Both the position numbers and the translations under genes were made by a program. DNA of 64,000 nucleotides from Nitrospira sp. GTDB lineage: Bacteria; Nitrospirota; Nitrospiria; Nitrospirales; Nitrospiraceae. Shown in pieces: positions 54,653 to 63,870 of the stretch. Below the pieces are notes generated by a model, which was given only the letters and a program-made list of their open reading frames with translations, searched no databases and was not told the origin of the DNA. The stretch covers positions 82,582 through 146,581 of the forward strand of contig JALHMZ010000011.1 in the NCBI GenBank assembly GCA_022843785.1. Direction: 5' to 3'. How positions within the stretch are numbered: the first letter of the stretch is position 1; each line of letters starts with the position of its first letter.

Positions 54653-55881
54653 AAGTTCTGTTTCTTTCACAGATTGTGCCCTATCCGCCGCATGGTGGGG
54701 TGCTTCAGCGTGGGTATAATATTATCAGGGAGCTGGGTCGTGAAGCCGCGGTCCATTTGCTGGCGTTCGTTCATCCGGATGTCCTCCCCAACGATGCGGT
54801 CCTGGAGGAGAGCCGTCTGGCGCTGCAGAAGCATTGCGGCGCTGTGGAATATTTTTCACTCTGGCCTAAGGCATCATCCGCTCATCGGGTGGCGGGTTTG
54901 GCGGCTGCGGCCTTGTCTCCGTTGCCGTTCAGTGTGTTGGCGCATCACTCCCGGGCGTTTCGGCGGCGCGTGGCGGAGTTGGTCGCGACAGAGGATTTCG
55001 ACGTCATTCATGTCGATACCATTGCGCTGACACAGTTTCTCGATCAACGATGGTCGATTCCTACGGTGTTGACTCATCACAATATCGAGTCTCAGTTGAT
55101 GGAGCGACGGGCAGGGGCGGAGACCGGATGGATGGCGAGGAGCTATCTTCGGCGTGAGACGCATAAGTTGTTGGCCTATGAGGCCGAGGTGTCCGGAATA
55201 TTCGACATCAACGTGTTCGTGTCGAAAACCGACGAGCAGACGCTGGTCGAAAGGGTTCCAGGATTACGGACTGCAATCGTGCCCAATGGTGTCGATATTG
55301 AGTATTTTACGCCGAACCAAGGGAAGGGCCTGCCGTCACTGATCTATACGGGCGGCATGAATATGTTCGCCAACCGCGATGCCGTAATGTACTTTCTCAA
55401 TGAGATTTGGCCGCTCATCCGGGCACAGGTGCCGGATGTTCGGTTTTTTGCCGTCGGCCAAGATCCGCCTAAAGAGCTCCTTGATGTAGGGGCACGTGAC
55501 GCTCATGTAGTGGTGACCGGCTATGTGAACGATGTTCGCCCCTTCGTATGGGATGCGGCAGTCTATGTCGTTCCGCTCCGGGTTGGAGGGGGGACTAGGC
55601 TCAAGGTTCTGGATGCCATGGCGATGGGCAAGGCGATGGTCTCTACGTCGATCGGTTGTGAAGGACTCGACGTTCGCCCGGACGAACACTTGGTGGTGGC
55701 GGATAGTCCGGCGCAATTCGCTGAAGAAGTCGTTCGACTACTCCGCGATCCTCATCGTCGGGATGTGTTGAGTGGTGCCGCGCGTGCGTTGGTGGAGCGC
55801 CGCTATTCCTGGCGGACGATCGGCGGGCAGCTGATGGACGCCTATCGTCTGGCCATTGAGAAGAGAAGGCAACGGCAATGA
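54649..55881 (+). CDS. GT4-family glycosyltransferase (exosortase-locus type)
   Basis: 410 residues. The N-terminal LFLSQIVPYPPHGGVLQRGYN is like the PYPP-start sugar transferases of PEP-CTERM/EpsH loci (TIGR03087). THHNIESQLMERR and FVSKTDEQTLVERVPG follow; the C-terminal domain has VVPLRVGGGTRLKVLDAMAMGKAMVST with the second E replaced (usual E-x7-E not exact). It adds a sugar in the cytoplasm. It overlaps both neighbours by ATGA. Confidence 0.9.
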   Translation: MKVLFLSQIVPYPPHGGVLQRGYNIIRELGREAAVHLLAFVHPDVLPNDAVLEESRLALQKHCGAVEYFSLWPKASSAHRVAGLAAAALSPLPFSVLAHHSRAFRRRVAELVATEDFDVIHVDTIALTQFLDQRWSIPTVLTHHNIESQLMERRAGAETGWMARSYLRRETHKLLAYEAEVSGIFDINVFVSKTDEQTLVERVPGLRTAIVPNGVDIEYFTPNQGKGLPSLIYTGGMNMFANRDAVMYFLNEIWPLIRAQVPDVRFFAVGQDPPKELLDVGARDAHVVVTGYVNDVRPFVWDAAVYVVPLRVGGGTRLKVLDAMAMGKAMVSTSIGCEGLDVRPDEHLVVADSPAQFAEEVVRLLRDPHRRDVLSGAARALVERRYSWRTIGGQLMDAYRLAIEKRRQRQ

Positions 55882-57284
55882 ATCGGTATGCCACGCAACT
55901 CTACAATCTGGCCCCTGTGTGGGGACAGAATCTGATTCTGACCGGCTACAGCACATTGCTTGATCGTGAGCGATATGGCGGGCGGTTCGGGGAGTTTCGG
56001 GATTTGTTGGAAAAAGCCGAGTGGTATTCGGAGAGTGAGCTGATTGCGTATCAGGATGAGCGGCTTCGCGCGACCGTCGCACATGCCTACAATACCGTGC
56101 CATTTTACCGCCAGCGGTTCGACGGATGTAAGTTAAAACCGGCCGATATCCGCGGGCAGGAGGATCTGCCGAAGATTCCATTGTTGACACGCGAGGATGT
56201 GCGCAGCCACTTCGATGAACTGCGTTCTCGAGATGTCGATCGCAACTCGATGAAGACTGGGCATACAAGTGGTACGACTGGTACGCCGCTGACGGTCGGG
56301 TACGATGCCAATACAATCTGGATGGCCTATGCGGCACTTGATCGTCACTACCGGTGGGCAGGATGCCGGTTGGCCAATGATGGAGATCGCATTGCAGTGG
56401 CTCGCGGCAATGTGATTGTTCCTCTGGATCAGAAGCGGCCGCCATTCTGGCGGATGAATCGGCGCCATAATCAACTATTGTTGTCGTCTTTTCACCTCTC
56501 GAAGCAGAACCTGCCCGGGTATTTCGAGGCATTGGCGTGTTTCAAGCCAGCGGTGCTCGACGGCTATCCGTCTACGCTCTATGTGCTGGCAAAATTTCTC
56601 CAGAGCCGCGGCGAGACGTTTCCGATCCGGGCGGCGATCACCTCGTCGGAAACCCTGTATGACTTTCAGCGTGAAGTGATAGAAGAACGATTCAAGTGCC
56701 GTGTCTTTGATTACTATGCTTTGGCCGAACGAGTGATATTTTCCAGCGAGTGCGATCGACATGAGGGGCATCACCTGGCGATGGAATATGGAGTATCGGA
56801 AGTGGTGGATGGCGAGGGGCGGCCCGTTTCGTCCGGAACCGTCGGCAAACTGGTCGGCACCAGCTTGCATAATAATGCGATGCCGCTGATTCGCTATGTC
56901 ACAAGCGACATGACGAGCGTACGGACCAAACCCTGTTCTTGTGGGCGCGGGTTAAGGATGATGGATGATGTGACGACCAAAGCGGAAGATCTGCTTACGC
57001 TGAAGGACGGACGGCTGATTTCACCTTCCGTGTTGACGCATCCGTTTAAACCGCTGGATTGTATCGAGGGGTCGCAGATCGTGCAAACAGATCCTCAGAC
57101 TGTGATTGTACGGCTGATTCCGGGTCCCACGTATACCCAGGCCCATACAGACCATCTCATCACCGAGCTGACGGCCCGCTTGGGCGCGGATGTCAAGGTC
57201 GAGGTTCAGATGGTGGATCAGTTGGAGCAAAAGTCGAGCGGAAAATTTAAATGGGTAATCTCGCACGTGCCGCTGGGGATCTGA
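55878..57284 (+). CDS. PaaK/CapK-like adenylate-forming ligase
   Basis: 468 residues, ANL superfamily. The phosphate loop reads HTSGTTGTPLTV near 130; the later adenylate region shows YYALAERVIF and ITSSETL. The C-terminal part ends in SSGKFKWVIS, with lysine in the place of the ANL catalytic lysine. CapK relatives sit in capsule clusters without a proven substrate. It may activate an acid used to acylate the polysaccharide. It starts at an ATGA overlap with the glycosyltransferase gene. Confidence 0.88.
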   Translation: MNRYATQLYNLAPVWGQNLILTGYSTLLDRERYGGRFGEFRDLLEKAEWYSESELIAYQDERLRATVAHAYNTVPFYRQRFDGCKLKPADIRGQEDLPKIPLLTREDVRSHFDELRSRDVDRNSMKTGHTSGTTGTPLTVGYDANTIWMAYAALDRHYRWAGCRLANDGDRIAVARGNVIVPLDQKRPPFWRMNRRHNQLLLSSFHLSKQNLPGYFEALACFKPAVLDGYPSTLYVLAKFLQSRGETFPIRAAITSSETLYDFQREVIEERFKCRVFDYYALAERVIFSSECDRHEGHHLAMEYGVSEVVDGEGRPVSSGTVGKLVGTSLHNNAMPLIRYVTSDMTSVRTKPCSCGRGLRMMDDVTTKAEDLLTLKDGRLISPSVLTHPFKPLDCIEGSQIVQTDPQTVIVRLIPGPTYTQAHTDHLITELTARLGADVKVEVQMVDQLEQKSSGKFKWVISHVPLGI

Positions 57285-57328
57285 CCAGGTTCATTCGCCG
57301 TCAAGTTTCAACAGAAGGAACAGAACGT

Positions 57329-59173
57329 ATGTGCGGGATAGTTGGGTTGATGCATACCGATCCGGCAAGGCGCTGTGAGCCAGAGATCGTTACGAAGATG
57401 CGAGACACCTTCACCTATCGAGGTCCGGATGATGCAGGTCTGTATCTTGATGGACCGGTGGGATTGGGCCATCGCCGACTCAGCATTATCGATCTTGGTG
57501 GTGGGCATCAGCCGATGTCCACTGAAGACGGATCTTTCTCGATCGTGTTCAATGGGGAGATTTACAACTATCGTTCCTTGCGGGAAGAGCTGATTGCAAA
57601 GGGACATCAATTTCAGAGTCAGAGTGATACGGAAGTGATTCTCCATCTCTATGCCGAACGTGGCGAGGCCTGTGTACATGCACTCAATGGGATGTTCGCT
57701 TTTGCCATCTGGGATGCCCGTCGCCGAGCGCTCTTTCTGGCTCGCGATCGGATGGGTGTAAAGCCCTTGTATTACGCGGTGACGCCGAAGTCGTTTCTGT
57801 TTGCCTCCGAGATTAAAGCGATACTGGCGAGCGGGATGGTGTCTGCACGTTGCCGGGATGAGGCCGTCGCTGAGTATATGGTGTTTCGTCAGGTGGCCGG
57901 CCCGGAGAGCCTCTTTGCAGGGGTGATGAGTCTTCCGGCCGGATGCACGCTCACCCTCGATGACGGAAAACCACGGATCGCACAGTATTGGTCTCCCAGG
58001 CCTCCGGTTGACCGCCCGCAGATGACATACGAAGACGCACGGCAGACCCTGACGGATCTCTTGCAGGACTCTGTCAAGATGCGCCTGATTAGCGATGTGC
58101 CGGTAGGGACATTTTGCAGCGGAGGTGTCGATTCCAGCCTTGTCACCGCTCTGGCCTCAAGGATCAAGGGTGACAGAGTCAACACCTTCTCCATTGGATT
58201 TGAAGAGCCGGAATATGACGAAAGCGCTTTTGCGCGTATGGTGTCTGACCAGTACGGCACCATTCATCATCAACTTACAATCGGCAATGCTGAATTCAGC
58301 GATCTCTTTCCCCGGATGATCTGGCAGAACGACGAGCCGCTCAACTTTGCCAACTCCGTTCAGATTTTTGCATTGAGCCGATTGGCTAAACAGCATGTCA
58401 CCGTGGTGCTCACTGGCGAGGGATCAGATGAGTTGTTTGCCGGGTATCCTCGCTATCGAATTCCCGGGATGGCAGCGTTCTATCGGCGTGTGCCGAGCAT
58501 GCTGAGGAGTCTTGTGAGACTGTGGGGGAACATCAGGCGAGATCATCGGATCGCCAAGCTCGATCGCTACGCCGGCTGCTCTCATTTGGAAGCGTTGCTG
58601 TACAATTCCAGCATGCTGCGTCCTGATGTCATTGCGGCAGTATCGCCCCGCATCATGCTGGGCCGGTTCGATCATCGGCTGTCCTGCCTGGCGGGCACCG
58701 AAGGGCTGGGATTAGATGATGTCGATCGAGTGTCGCTTCTGGATCAAGAGTGTTTTCTCGTGTCGATTCTCAATCGACAGGATAAGATGAGCATGGCAGC
58801 GAGTATCGAATCGCGTGTGCCGTTCATGGACTATCGTGTAGTCGAATTTGCCAATCGGCTGCCGGCTGCATACAAGTTGCGCGGCGGTGTTGGTAAGGCC
58901 ATTGTGAAGGATGTGGCGAGGGCGTTCTTGCCGGCAGAGACGGTTGACCGCCGTAAGTCCGGGTTTGGGGTCCCGTTGGATCGTTGGTTTCAGTCAAATG
59001 TCGGTATGGGGGAACGGATTGCGGCGCTGCCGAAACAAGCCGATCCGGATCTTTTCGATCAAAAGACTCTGGGACGATTGGTCGATGAACACCGGGCTGG
59101 TACACACGATCATTCAGAGGTGTTGTGGACGGTGCTGAATTTTCAGACGTGGAAAGAGACATTTCATTGCTGA
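57329..59173 (+). CDS. Asparagine-synthase-like amidotransferase (copy 2)
   Basis: 614 residues. The start at 57329 gives MCGIVGL with the nucleophile Cys2; a longer frame opens 26 codons upstream but would hide the catalytic cysteine, so it is rejected. AGAAGGA precedes the ATG. The glutaminase domain shows IVFNGEIYNY and the synthetase domain has FCSGGVDSSL near 263 and TGEGSDELFAGYP near 363. It is a paralogue of the copy at 24669, next to a PaaK-like ligase here instead of an acyl carrier protein. The target amide is unknown. Confidence 0.92.
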   Translation: MCGIVGLMHTDPARRCEPEIVTKMRDTFTYRGPDDAGLYLDGPVGLGHRRLSIIDLGGGHQPMSTEDGSFSIVFNGEIYNYRSLREELIAKGHQFQSQSDTEVILHLYAERGEACVHALNGMFAFAIWDARRRALFLARDRMGVKPLYYAVTPKSFLFASEIKAILASGMVSARCRDEAVAEYMVFRQVAGPESLFAGVMSLPAGCTLTLDDGKPRIAQYWSPRPPVDRPQMTYEDARQTLTDLLQDSVKMRLISDVPVGTFCSGGVDSSLVTALASRIKGDRVNTFSIGFEEPEYDESAFARMVSDQYGTIHHQLTIGNAEFSDLFPRMIWQNDEPLNFANSVQIFALSRLAKQHVTVVLTGEGSDELFAGYPRYRIPGMAAFYRRVPSMLRSLVRLWGNIRRDHRIAKLDRYAGCSHLEALLYNSSMLRPDVIAAVSPRIMLGRFDHRLSCLAGTEGLGLDDVDRVSLLDQECFLVSILNRQDKMSMAASIESRVPFMDYRVVEFANRLPAAYKLRGGVGKAIVKDVARAFLPAETVDRRKSGFGVPLDRWFQSNVGMGERIAALPKQADPDLFDQKTLGRLVDEHRAGTHDHSEVLWTVLNFQTWKETFHC

Positions 59174-59230
59174 CGAGAAATTAAAGCAGGAAATGCCTGG
59201 CTGGTGTCATTAATTGGGAACTGCTGAACG

Positions 59231-61309
59231 ATGGGACAATCAAGTAATTCTGTGTTGCCGCTGGATGTCGCCCTGATCGGTTGCGGGAAAATGGCAGTGC
59301 ATCATGCGAAGGCAATTAACGCGCATGGGGCCGGGCGCATTATTGCTTTAGCGGATCCGTCCGGTGACCGATCAAAATTGGACGGACTGGTCTCCAAGGA
59401 GGTTCCGTTTTTTACCTCCGCGGCTGACCTGTTGAAGACGGTGAAGCCGATGGTGGTGCATATTGCCACGCCACCGGCGACGCATGTTGATCTGGCGATG
59501 TTGTGTCTCGAGCATGGGGCTCATGTCTACGTGGAAAAACCGTTCACGCTACGACTGGCCGAAGCAGATGCAGTGTTGGAAGCCGCACGGAAGGCCGGCC
59601 GCTCAGTCTGCGCCGGGCATCAGTTGCTCTATGAGGCTCCGGCGCGCGGATTAACCGAGTCGCTTCCGCTTCTCGGGCGTGTGGTGCATGTCGAGAGCTA
59701 CTTCTCGTTCAAAACAGTGAGAAAGTCCAGCGATGGACGTTCGTTAATGTCTCCGATCGATCAGCTGCTGGATATCCTTCCTCATCCTGTCTATACGCTG
59801 CTGAATGTGCTCGGAGGCACGGCTGGAATCGCGCCAAAATTGGAATCGTTGTATGTTCGGCCTGAGGGGGAAGTGCATGCTCTATTGCAGGCTGGTGAGA
59901 CAACAGGGGTGCTTGTCGTTTCACTGCGTGGGCGCCCCATTGATTCGTACCTCCGGGTCGTCGGCACAAACGGGTCGCTGCGCGCCGACTTTGTGCGCGG
60001 TCAATTGACGAAGCTGACTGGTCCAGGTACGTCAGCCGTCGGGATTCTCTCGAATCCTTACCGGGAATCGATGCAGGTTTTGTTCGGATCGACTCGAGGA
60101 TTCGCGTCTCGCATTCTGAACAAGGGCAAAGGCTATCCAGGGTTGGCTGAACTGATCGAAGCGTTTTACAACAGCATTCGTCAAGGAACTGCACCTCCGC
60201 TCTCTCCTTCATCCATTCGTGAGACGGTTCGCTTATGCGAACAGATCGGAGAGAAGCTACGTGCAGCCAAAACGGAATTTGAGGCTCAGGCTGAGATTGA
60301 GTTGTCTGATCGGACACGGCGGCTTTCACCGGTTGATGCACGGAAAGGGTTGGTGCTTGTTACTGGTGGGAGCGGGATGTTGGGTCGCGCTGTCGTGGCG
60401 GAATTGCGGCGTTGCGGATGGCCTGTTCGCGCACTAGGGCGCCGTGTGCCGCCGCCATCGGAGCGTGAGGCGGGGATCGAGTATGCCAAGGCCGATCTCG
60501 GCGGAGAGTTCGATCCAACGGTCTTGTCCGGGGTTGAGACAGTAGTTCATTGTGCGGCAGAGACTGCTGGGGGCAAGGAAGCCCACGAACGAAACTCGGT
60601 GGTGGCAACCAGGAATTTGTTGCGGGTCGCTGCCAAGGCTTCCGTTCGACGATTCGTCCACATCAGTAGTTTAGCTGTTTTGAAGACCAGCAAGGAGATG
60701 GGAGGACCGCTTGATGAACGGACTCCGGTTGACCTCGACAATCTTAGCCGTGGGCCCTATGTCTGGGGCAAGGCCGAGTCGGAACGTGAAGTCGTTGAGC
60801 AGGGGGCGGCGCTTGGTTTGAAGGTCAGGATCATCAGGCCGGGTCCGCTGGTCGATTTTTCGGACTATGAACCGCCAGGCCGATTGGGGCGTGAATTGGG
60901 GCTGATTTACGTGGCCGTTGGACCTCGCTCGAGCCGTATCAATCTCTGTGACGTGAACACTGCGGCTCAAGTGATCAGAGCGACGGTTCACGATATGGAT
61001 GCTGCGCCTGCTGTTGTGAATCTTGTTGAACCGACGGCCCCGACACGGGAAGAATTGCTTGCGCGGTGGCTGACAAAGCGGCCTGATCTAAAGGGCGTTT
61101 GGCTGCCGTCCCTCGTGCTTTCTGTGCTGTCACCGATGCTCACTCTGCTTCAGCGGGTTATTCTTCGAGGGAAAACCCCGATAGATATTGCCGCGGCCTT
61201 TGCATCGGAACGCTATGATGTGAGTCTTGCTACGCAGGTCGTTCAATGGGCGAGAAAGGAAAGTGAACATCGGCCTGATGGGCACAAGGAGGATGCATCG
61301 GCCACATGA
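59231..61309 (+). CDS. Gfo/Idh/MocA oxidoreductase fused to SDR epimerase-like domain
   Basis: 692 residues. Domain 1 (about 12-350): VALIGCGKMAVHHAKAI and the EKPF motif (VEKPFTL) of NAD(P)-dependent sugar oxidoreductases. Domain 2 (about 372-690): LVTGGSGMLGRAVV, HISSLAVL and YVWGKAESE (YxxxK) of NAD-dependent epimerases/dehydratases. A short acidic linker joins them. Both cofactor motifs are intact, so two oxidation steps on one nucleotide sugar are plausible. The stop overlaps the next start by ATGA. Confidence 0.9.
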   Translation: MGQSSNSVLPLDVALIGCGKMAVHHAKAINAHGAGRIIALADPSGDRSKLDGLVSKEVPFFTSAADLLKTVKPMVVHIATPPATHVDLAMLCLEHGAHVYVEKPFTLRLAEADAVLEAARKAGRSVCAGHQLLYEAPARGLTESLPLLGRVVHVESYFSFKTVRKSSDGRSLMSPIDQLLDILPHPVYTLLNVLGGTAGIAPKLESLYVRPEGEVHALLQAGETTGVLVVSLRGRPIDSYLRVVGTNGSLRADFVRGQLTKLTGPGTSAVGILSNPYRESMQVLFGSTRGFASRILNKGKGYPGLAELIEAFYNSIRQGTAPPLSPSSIRETVRLCEQIGEKLRAAKTEFEAQAEIELSDRTRRLSPVDARKGLVLVTGGSGMLGRAVVAELRRCGWPVRALGRRVPPPSEREAGIEYAKADLGGEFDPTVLSGVETVVHCAAETAGGKEAHERNSVVATRNLLRVAAKASVRRFVHISSLAVLKTSKEMGGPLDERTPVDLDNLSRGPYVWGKAESEREVVEQGAALGLKVRIIRPGPLVDFSDYEPPGRLGRELGLIYVAVGPRSSRINLCDVNTAAQVIRATVHDMDAAPAVVNLVEPTAPTREELLARWLTKRPDLKGVWLPSLVLSVLSPMLTLLQRVILRGKTPIDIAAAFASERYDVSLATQVVQWARKESEHRPDGHKEDASAT

Positions 61310-62046
61310 GTAGATGGCGACAATGGCAGGTGGCGAGCATGATGCTTCTGGCCGGTGCAGCGCTCTATACTCAGGCGAGTGCGAATGCTGCTCTTACATC
61401 GGAGGGGACGGTGAAAGTGGATTTTGAGTCAGACGCAAGGACTATTGTGTTGATTGGAGCATCATATGCTGGAGGATGGTCTTTGGATGGGCGACTGGCT
61501 GGTTATCGCGTCATAAATAAAGGGGTGAATGGACAACAATCCTTCGAGATGTTGGCGCGGTTCGAGAACGATGTGCTGGCGCTCAAGCCGGATTTCGTGA
61601 TCATATGGGGTTTCATCAATGACATCTTTCGGTCGGATCGATCAAAGATTGACCAAGCTTTGAGTCGAGCAAAAGACAGCATTCGGACTATGGTGGAGTT
61701 GTCGAGAAAAGCAGGGATTAAGCCTGTGCTTGCGACAGAGGTGACGATCAGGGGCAAGGATGGGTGGTCTGAGGCGCTGCAGGGGGTTATCGCAGGAATG
61801 CTCGGTAAGTCCAGCTATCAGGATTATGTGAACGGGCGGGTGAAGGAAGTGAATCGGTGGATTCGAGACGTTGCCGCGAGGGAAGGGCTTCTCTTGCTCG
61901 ATTTGGAAACGGTTCTTACGGATCAACAGGGGATCCGTCGAAAGGAGTTTTCTCTACCCGATGGTAGTCATATTTCACCTGCTGGGTATGAAGTGTTGAC
62001 ACGGTACGGTGGAACTCAATTCCAGGCTGTCACCTTGGGCCACTAG
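61306..62046 (+). CDS. Secreted SGNH hydrolase-like protein
   Basis: 246 residues. The N-terminal signal peptide (about 1-29, ending TQASANA) marks secretion. Block I reads LIGASYAGGW with the serine nucleophile, a WGFINDIF block resembles the GxND motif, and block V is DGSHISPAGYE (Asp-x-x-His). It probably handles O-acyl groups of the polysaccharide in the periplasm. It is the third SGNH protein of the locus. Confidence 0.86.
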   Translation: MSRWRQWQVASMMLLAGAALYTQASANAALTSEGTVKVDFESDARTIVLIGASYAGGWSLDGRLAGYRVINKGVNGQQSFEMLARFENDVLALKPDFVIIWGFINDIFRSDRSKIDQALSRAKDSIRTMVELSRKAGIKPVLATEVTIRGKDGWSEALQGVIAGMLGKSSYQDYVNGRVKEVNRWIRDVAAREGLLLLDLETVLTDQQGIRRKEFSLPDGSHISPAGYEVLTRYGGTQFQAVTLGH

Positions 62047-62099
62047 TTGGCGATGAAATCGGATACAGTGGGGCATCAGTGTCCCATACGGAGGTGACA

Positions 62100-62918
62100 A
62101 TGTTAATGGATCAAGTCGTCGGCCGTGCGAAAAATTTGGCATTAAACTTATTGCCAAGGTCGGTACTGTTTTATCTGAAGGCTGCCCGCTATACGAGGCT
62201 TGTTGGAGTATTTTCTGAAGCGATTGAGCCTGAGCTTGGCGTCGTGAAGTATTTGGTCAGGGCTGGCGATACGGTCGTTGATGTGGGGGCTAATGTGGGA
62301 TGGTACACAAAGTATATGGCCGGGATTGTGGGAGCTCAGGGGAGGGTCATCAGTCTTGAGCCAATGCGGGAAACGTTTGCCCTTCTTTCAAAGTGCATGA
62401 AAGGACATTCGTTGACCAATGTTGTGTTGCACAACGTGGGAGCGTCGGAATGCGATGGAGTTGGGACAATGGAGGTTCCTCAATATGCCTCGGGCGGGGA
62501 AAATTATTACATGGCTCGTCTTGTTGAGAGCGCGCGAGGGGTGTCGGCGCACATTCGACAGGAGGTCAAGTTGCGATCGCTTGATTCACTCTTGGGTGGT
62601 GCCATGTCTGAGGTTGAGTTTATCAAGTGCGATGTTGAAGGGCATGAGTTGCAACTGATCAAGGGGGCTCGGAAGATCATAAAGTTAAGAAAGGCCTCTT
62701 GGCTCATTGAAATTGCCCGATCGAGTGACCCTGATACTGTGGGGTCCAAGTCTGCTCAAGTATTCGGGCTGTTAGGGGCTGAAAAGTATAGCCCGTGGTG
62801 GTTGAGCGGAGGTGTGTTGCGTAGACGTCAGAAGGGTGATAAGGCACTCAACTATTTTTTTCTGCTTCCAGAGCACGTTTCCATACTTGAGCAATCGCCG
62901 CTTGTGATGCAAGGGTAA
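62100..62918 (+). CDS. FkbM-family methyltransferase
   Basis: 272 residues from the ATG at 62100, with GGAGG 5 nt upstream; a GTG seven codons earlier lacks a site. The SAM motif is VVDVGANVGWYTKYMA, followed by VISLEPMRETF, VVLHNVGAS and FIKCDVEGHELQLIKGA, all typical of FkbM. It O-methylates a sugar of the glycan (inferred). A 97-bp gap separates it from the next gene. Confidence 0.92.
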   Translation: MLMDQVVGRAKNLALNLLPRSVLFYLKAARYTRLVGVFSEAIEPELGVVKYLVRAGDTVVDVGANVGWYTKYMAGIVGAQGRVISLEPMRETFALLSKCMKGHSLTNVVLHNVGASECDGVGTMEVPQYASGGENYYMARLVESARGVSAHIRQEVKLRSLDSLLGGAMSEVEFIKCDVEGHELQLIKGARKIIKLRKASWLIEIARSSDPDTVGSKSAQVFGLLGAEKYSPWWLSGGVLRRRQKGDKALNYFFLLPEHVSILEQSPLVMQG

Positions 62919-63015
62919 TTATTGAGTGGCCGGTCAGCAGAGCGATTGTTCCATACTTGCGCTGTGTGTATGTCTACGGTCCGGAAAGACATAACTGCCG
63001 TTGTTCGATCTCTGC

Positions 63016-63747
63016 ATGGATACGATCCTGAAATCGCTGGTTCTGCCGTCCACTCTGATTGCGTTGAGCGCTGTCTGTGGAATTGTTCTGCTCGGCATCC
63101 GATCCACGAGACAGTGGGGGATTGCATTCAGCCTAAATGCGCTCGTCGTCTATATGGTCTTTGCGTGCGGGCCAGTTGCATTTCTGCTCCTGGGCCATCT
63201 TGAGTATCAGATTGAACCCGCTGGTTCGCTGGCACGTAAAGACGCGAGGACGATCGTGATATTGGCAGCGTATGCGGAGGCAGACGACAGAATTCCTCTG
63301 AGCAGTCGTGTGAATGCGCCGGCTGCCTTTCGACTACTCGAGACACTGAGGCTTTTCCGTTCGAATCCTCAATCTACGGTGATTGTAAGCGGGGGAGGGA
63401 GCGTTCCGGTCATCATGCGAGACGTATTGATCTCGTCCGGTATTCCGGATAGGCAGATCGTGGTGGATGATGACTCCTATAGCACAGTCGAAAGTGCGAG
63501 GCATTTGGCTGCAAGGCTTGGTACGGCGCCGTTCTTGCTCGTTACCTCGGCGGGACATATGCCGAGGGCGATGGGGGTATTTCTTAAGGGAGGTATGACT
63601 CCGTGCCCTGCCCCAACTCACTATGTCACGAAGGAGAATTGGTTGGCCATTCAGTACGTACCATCGCCCCAGCATTTGGGCTACTCAGATCTGGCGGTGG
63701 GAGAATATGCGGCACTGCTCTGGTATCGCTTGAAGGGCTGGATATGA
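63016..63747 (+). CDS. YdcF/SanA-type (DUF218) envelope protein
   Basis: 243 residues. Two N-terminal membrane helices (about 4-22 and 35-55) are followed by a DUF218 domain: VIVSGGGSVPVIMRDVLISSGIP, DSYSTVESARHLA and LVTSAGHMPRAM. Members (SanA, ElyC, YdcF) affect envelope polysaccharide and permeability by an unknown reaction. ATG is used; a TTG five codons earlier is possible and neither has a good ribosome site. Confidence 0.85.
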   Translation: MDTILKSLVLPSTLIALSAVCGIVLLGIRSTRQWGIAFSLNALVVYMVFACGPVAFLLLGHLEYQIEPAGSLARKDARTIVILAAYAEADDRIPLSSRVNAPAAFRLLETLRLFRSNPQSTVIVSGGGSVPVIMRDVLISSGIPDRQIVVDDDSYSTVESARHLAARLGTAPFLLVTSAGHMPRAMGVFLKGGMTPCPAPTHYVTKENWLAIQYVPSPQHLGYSDLAVGEYAALLWYRLKGWI

Positions 63748-63870
63748 CCGGGTGGGAATGCGCAGCCTAAGAAGACGAAAGAGATCGCGCAAGTTCATTA
63801 GTGAGAATTGCTGAATTGATATCTAGGTATATGGAGTTCGTATTTGCAGCACCAAGAGGAGAGGTGTCTC

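Noticed and set aside
57251..57328. Longer N-terminus for the second amidotransferase
   Set aside because: It would bury the N-terminal catalytic cysteine and overlap the ligase gene; the later ATG has its own ribosome site.
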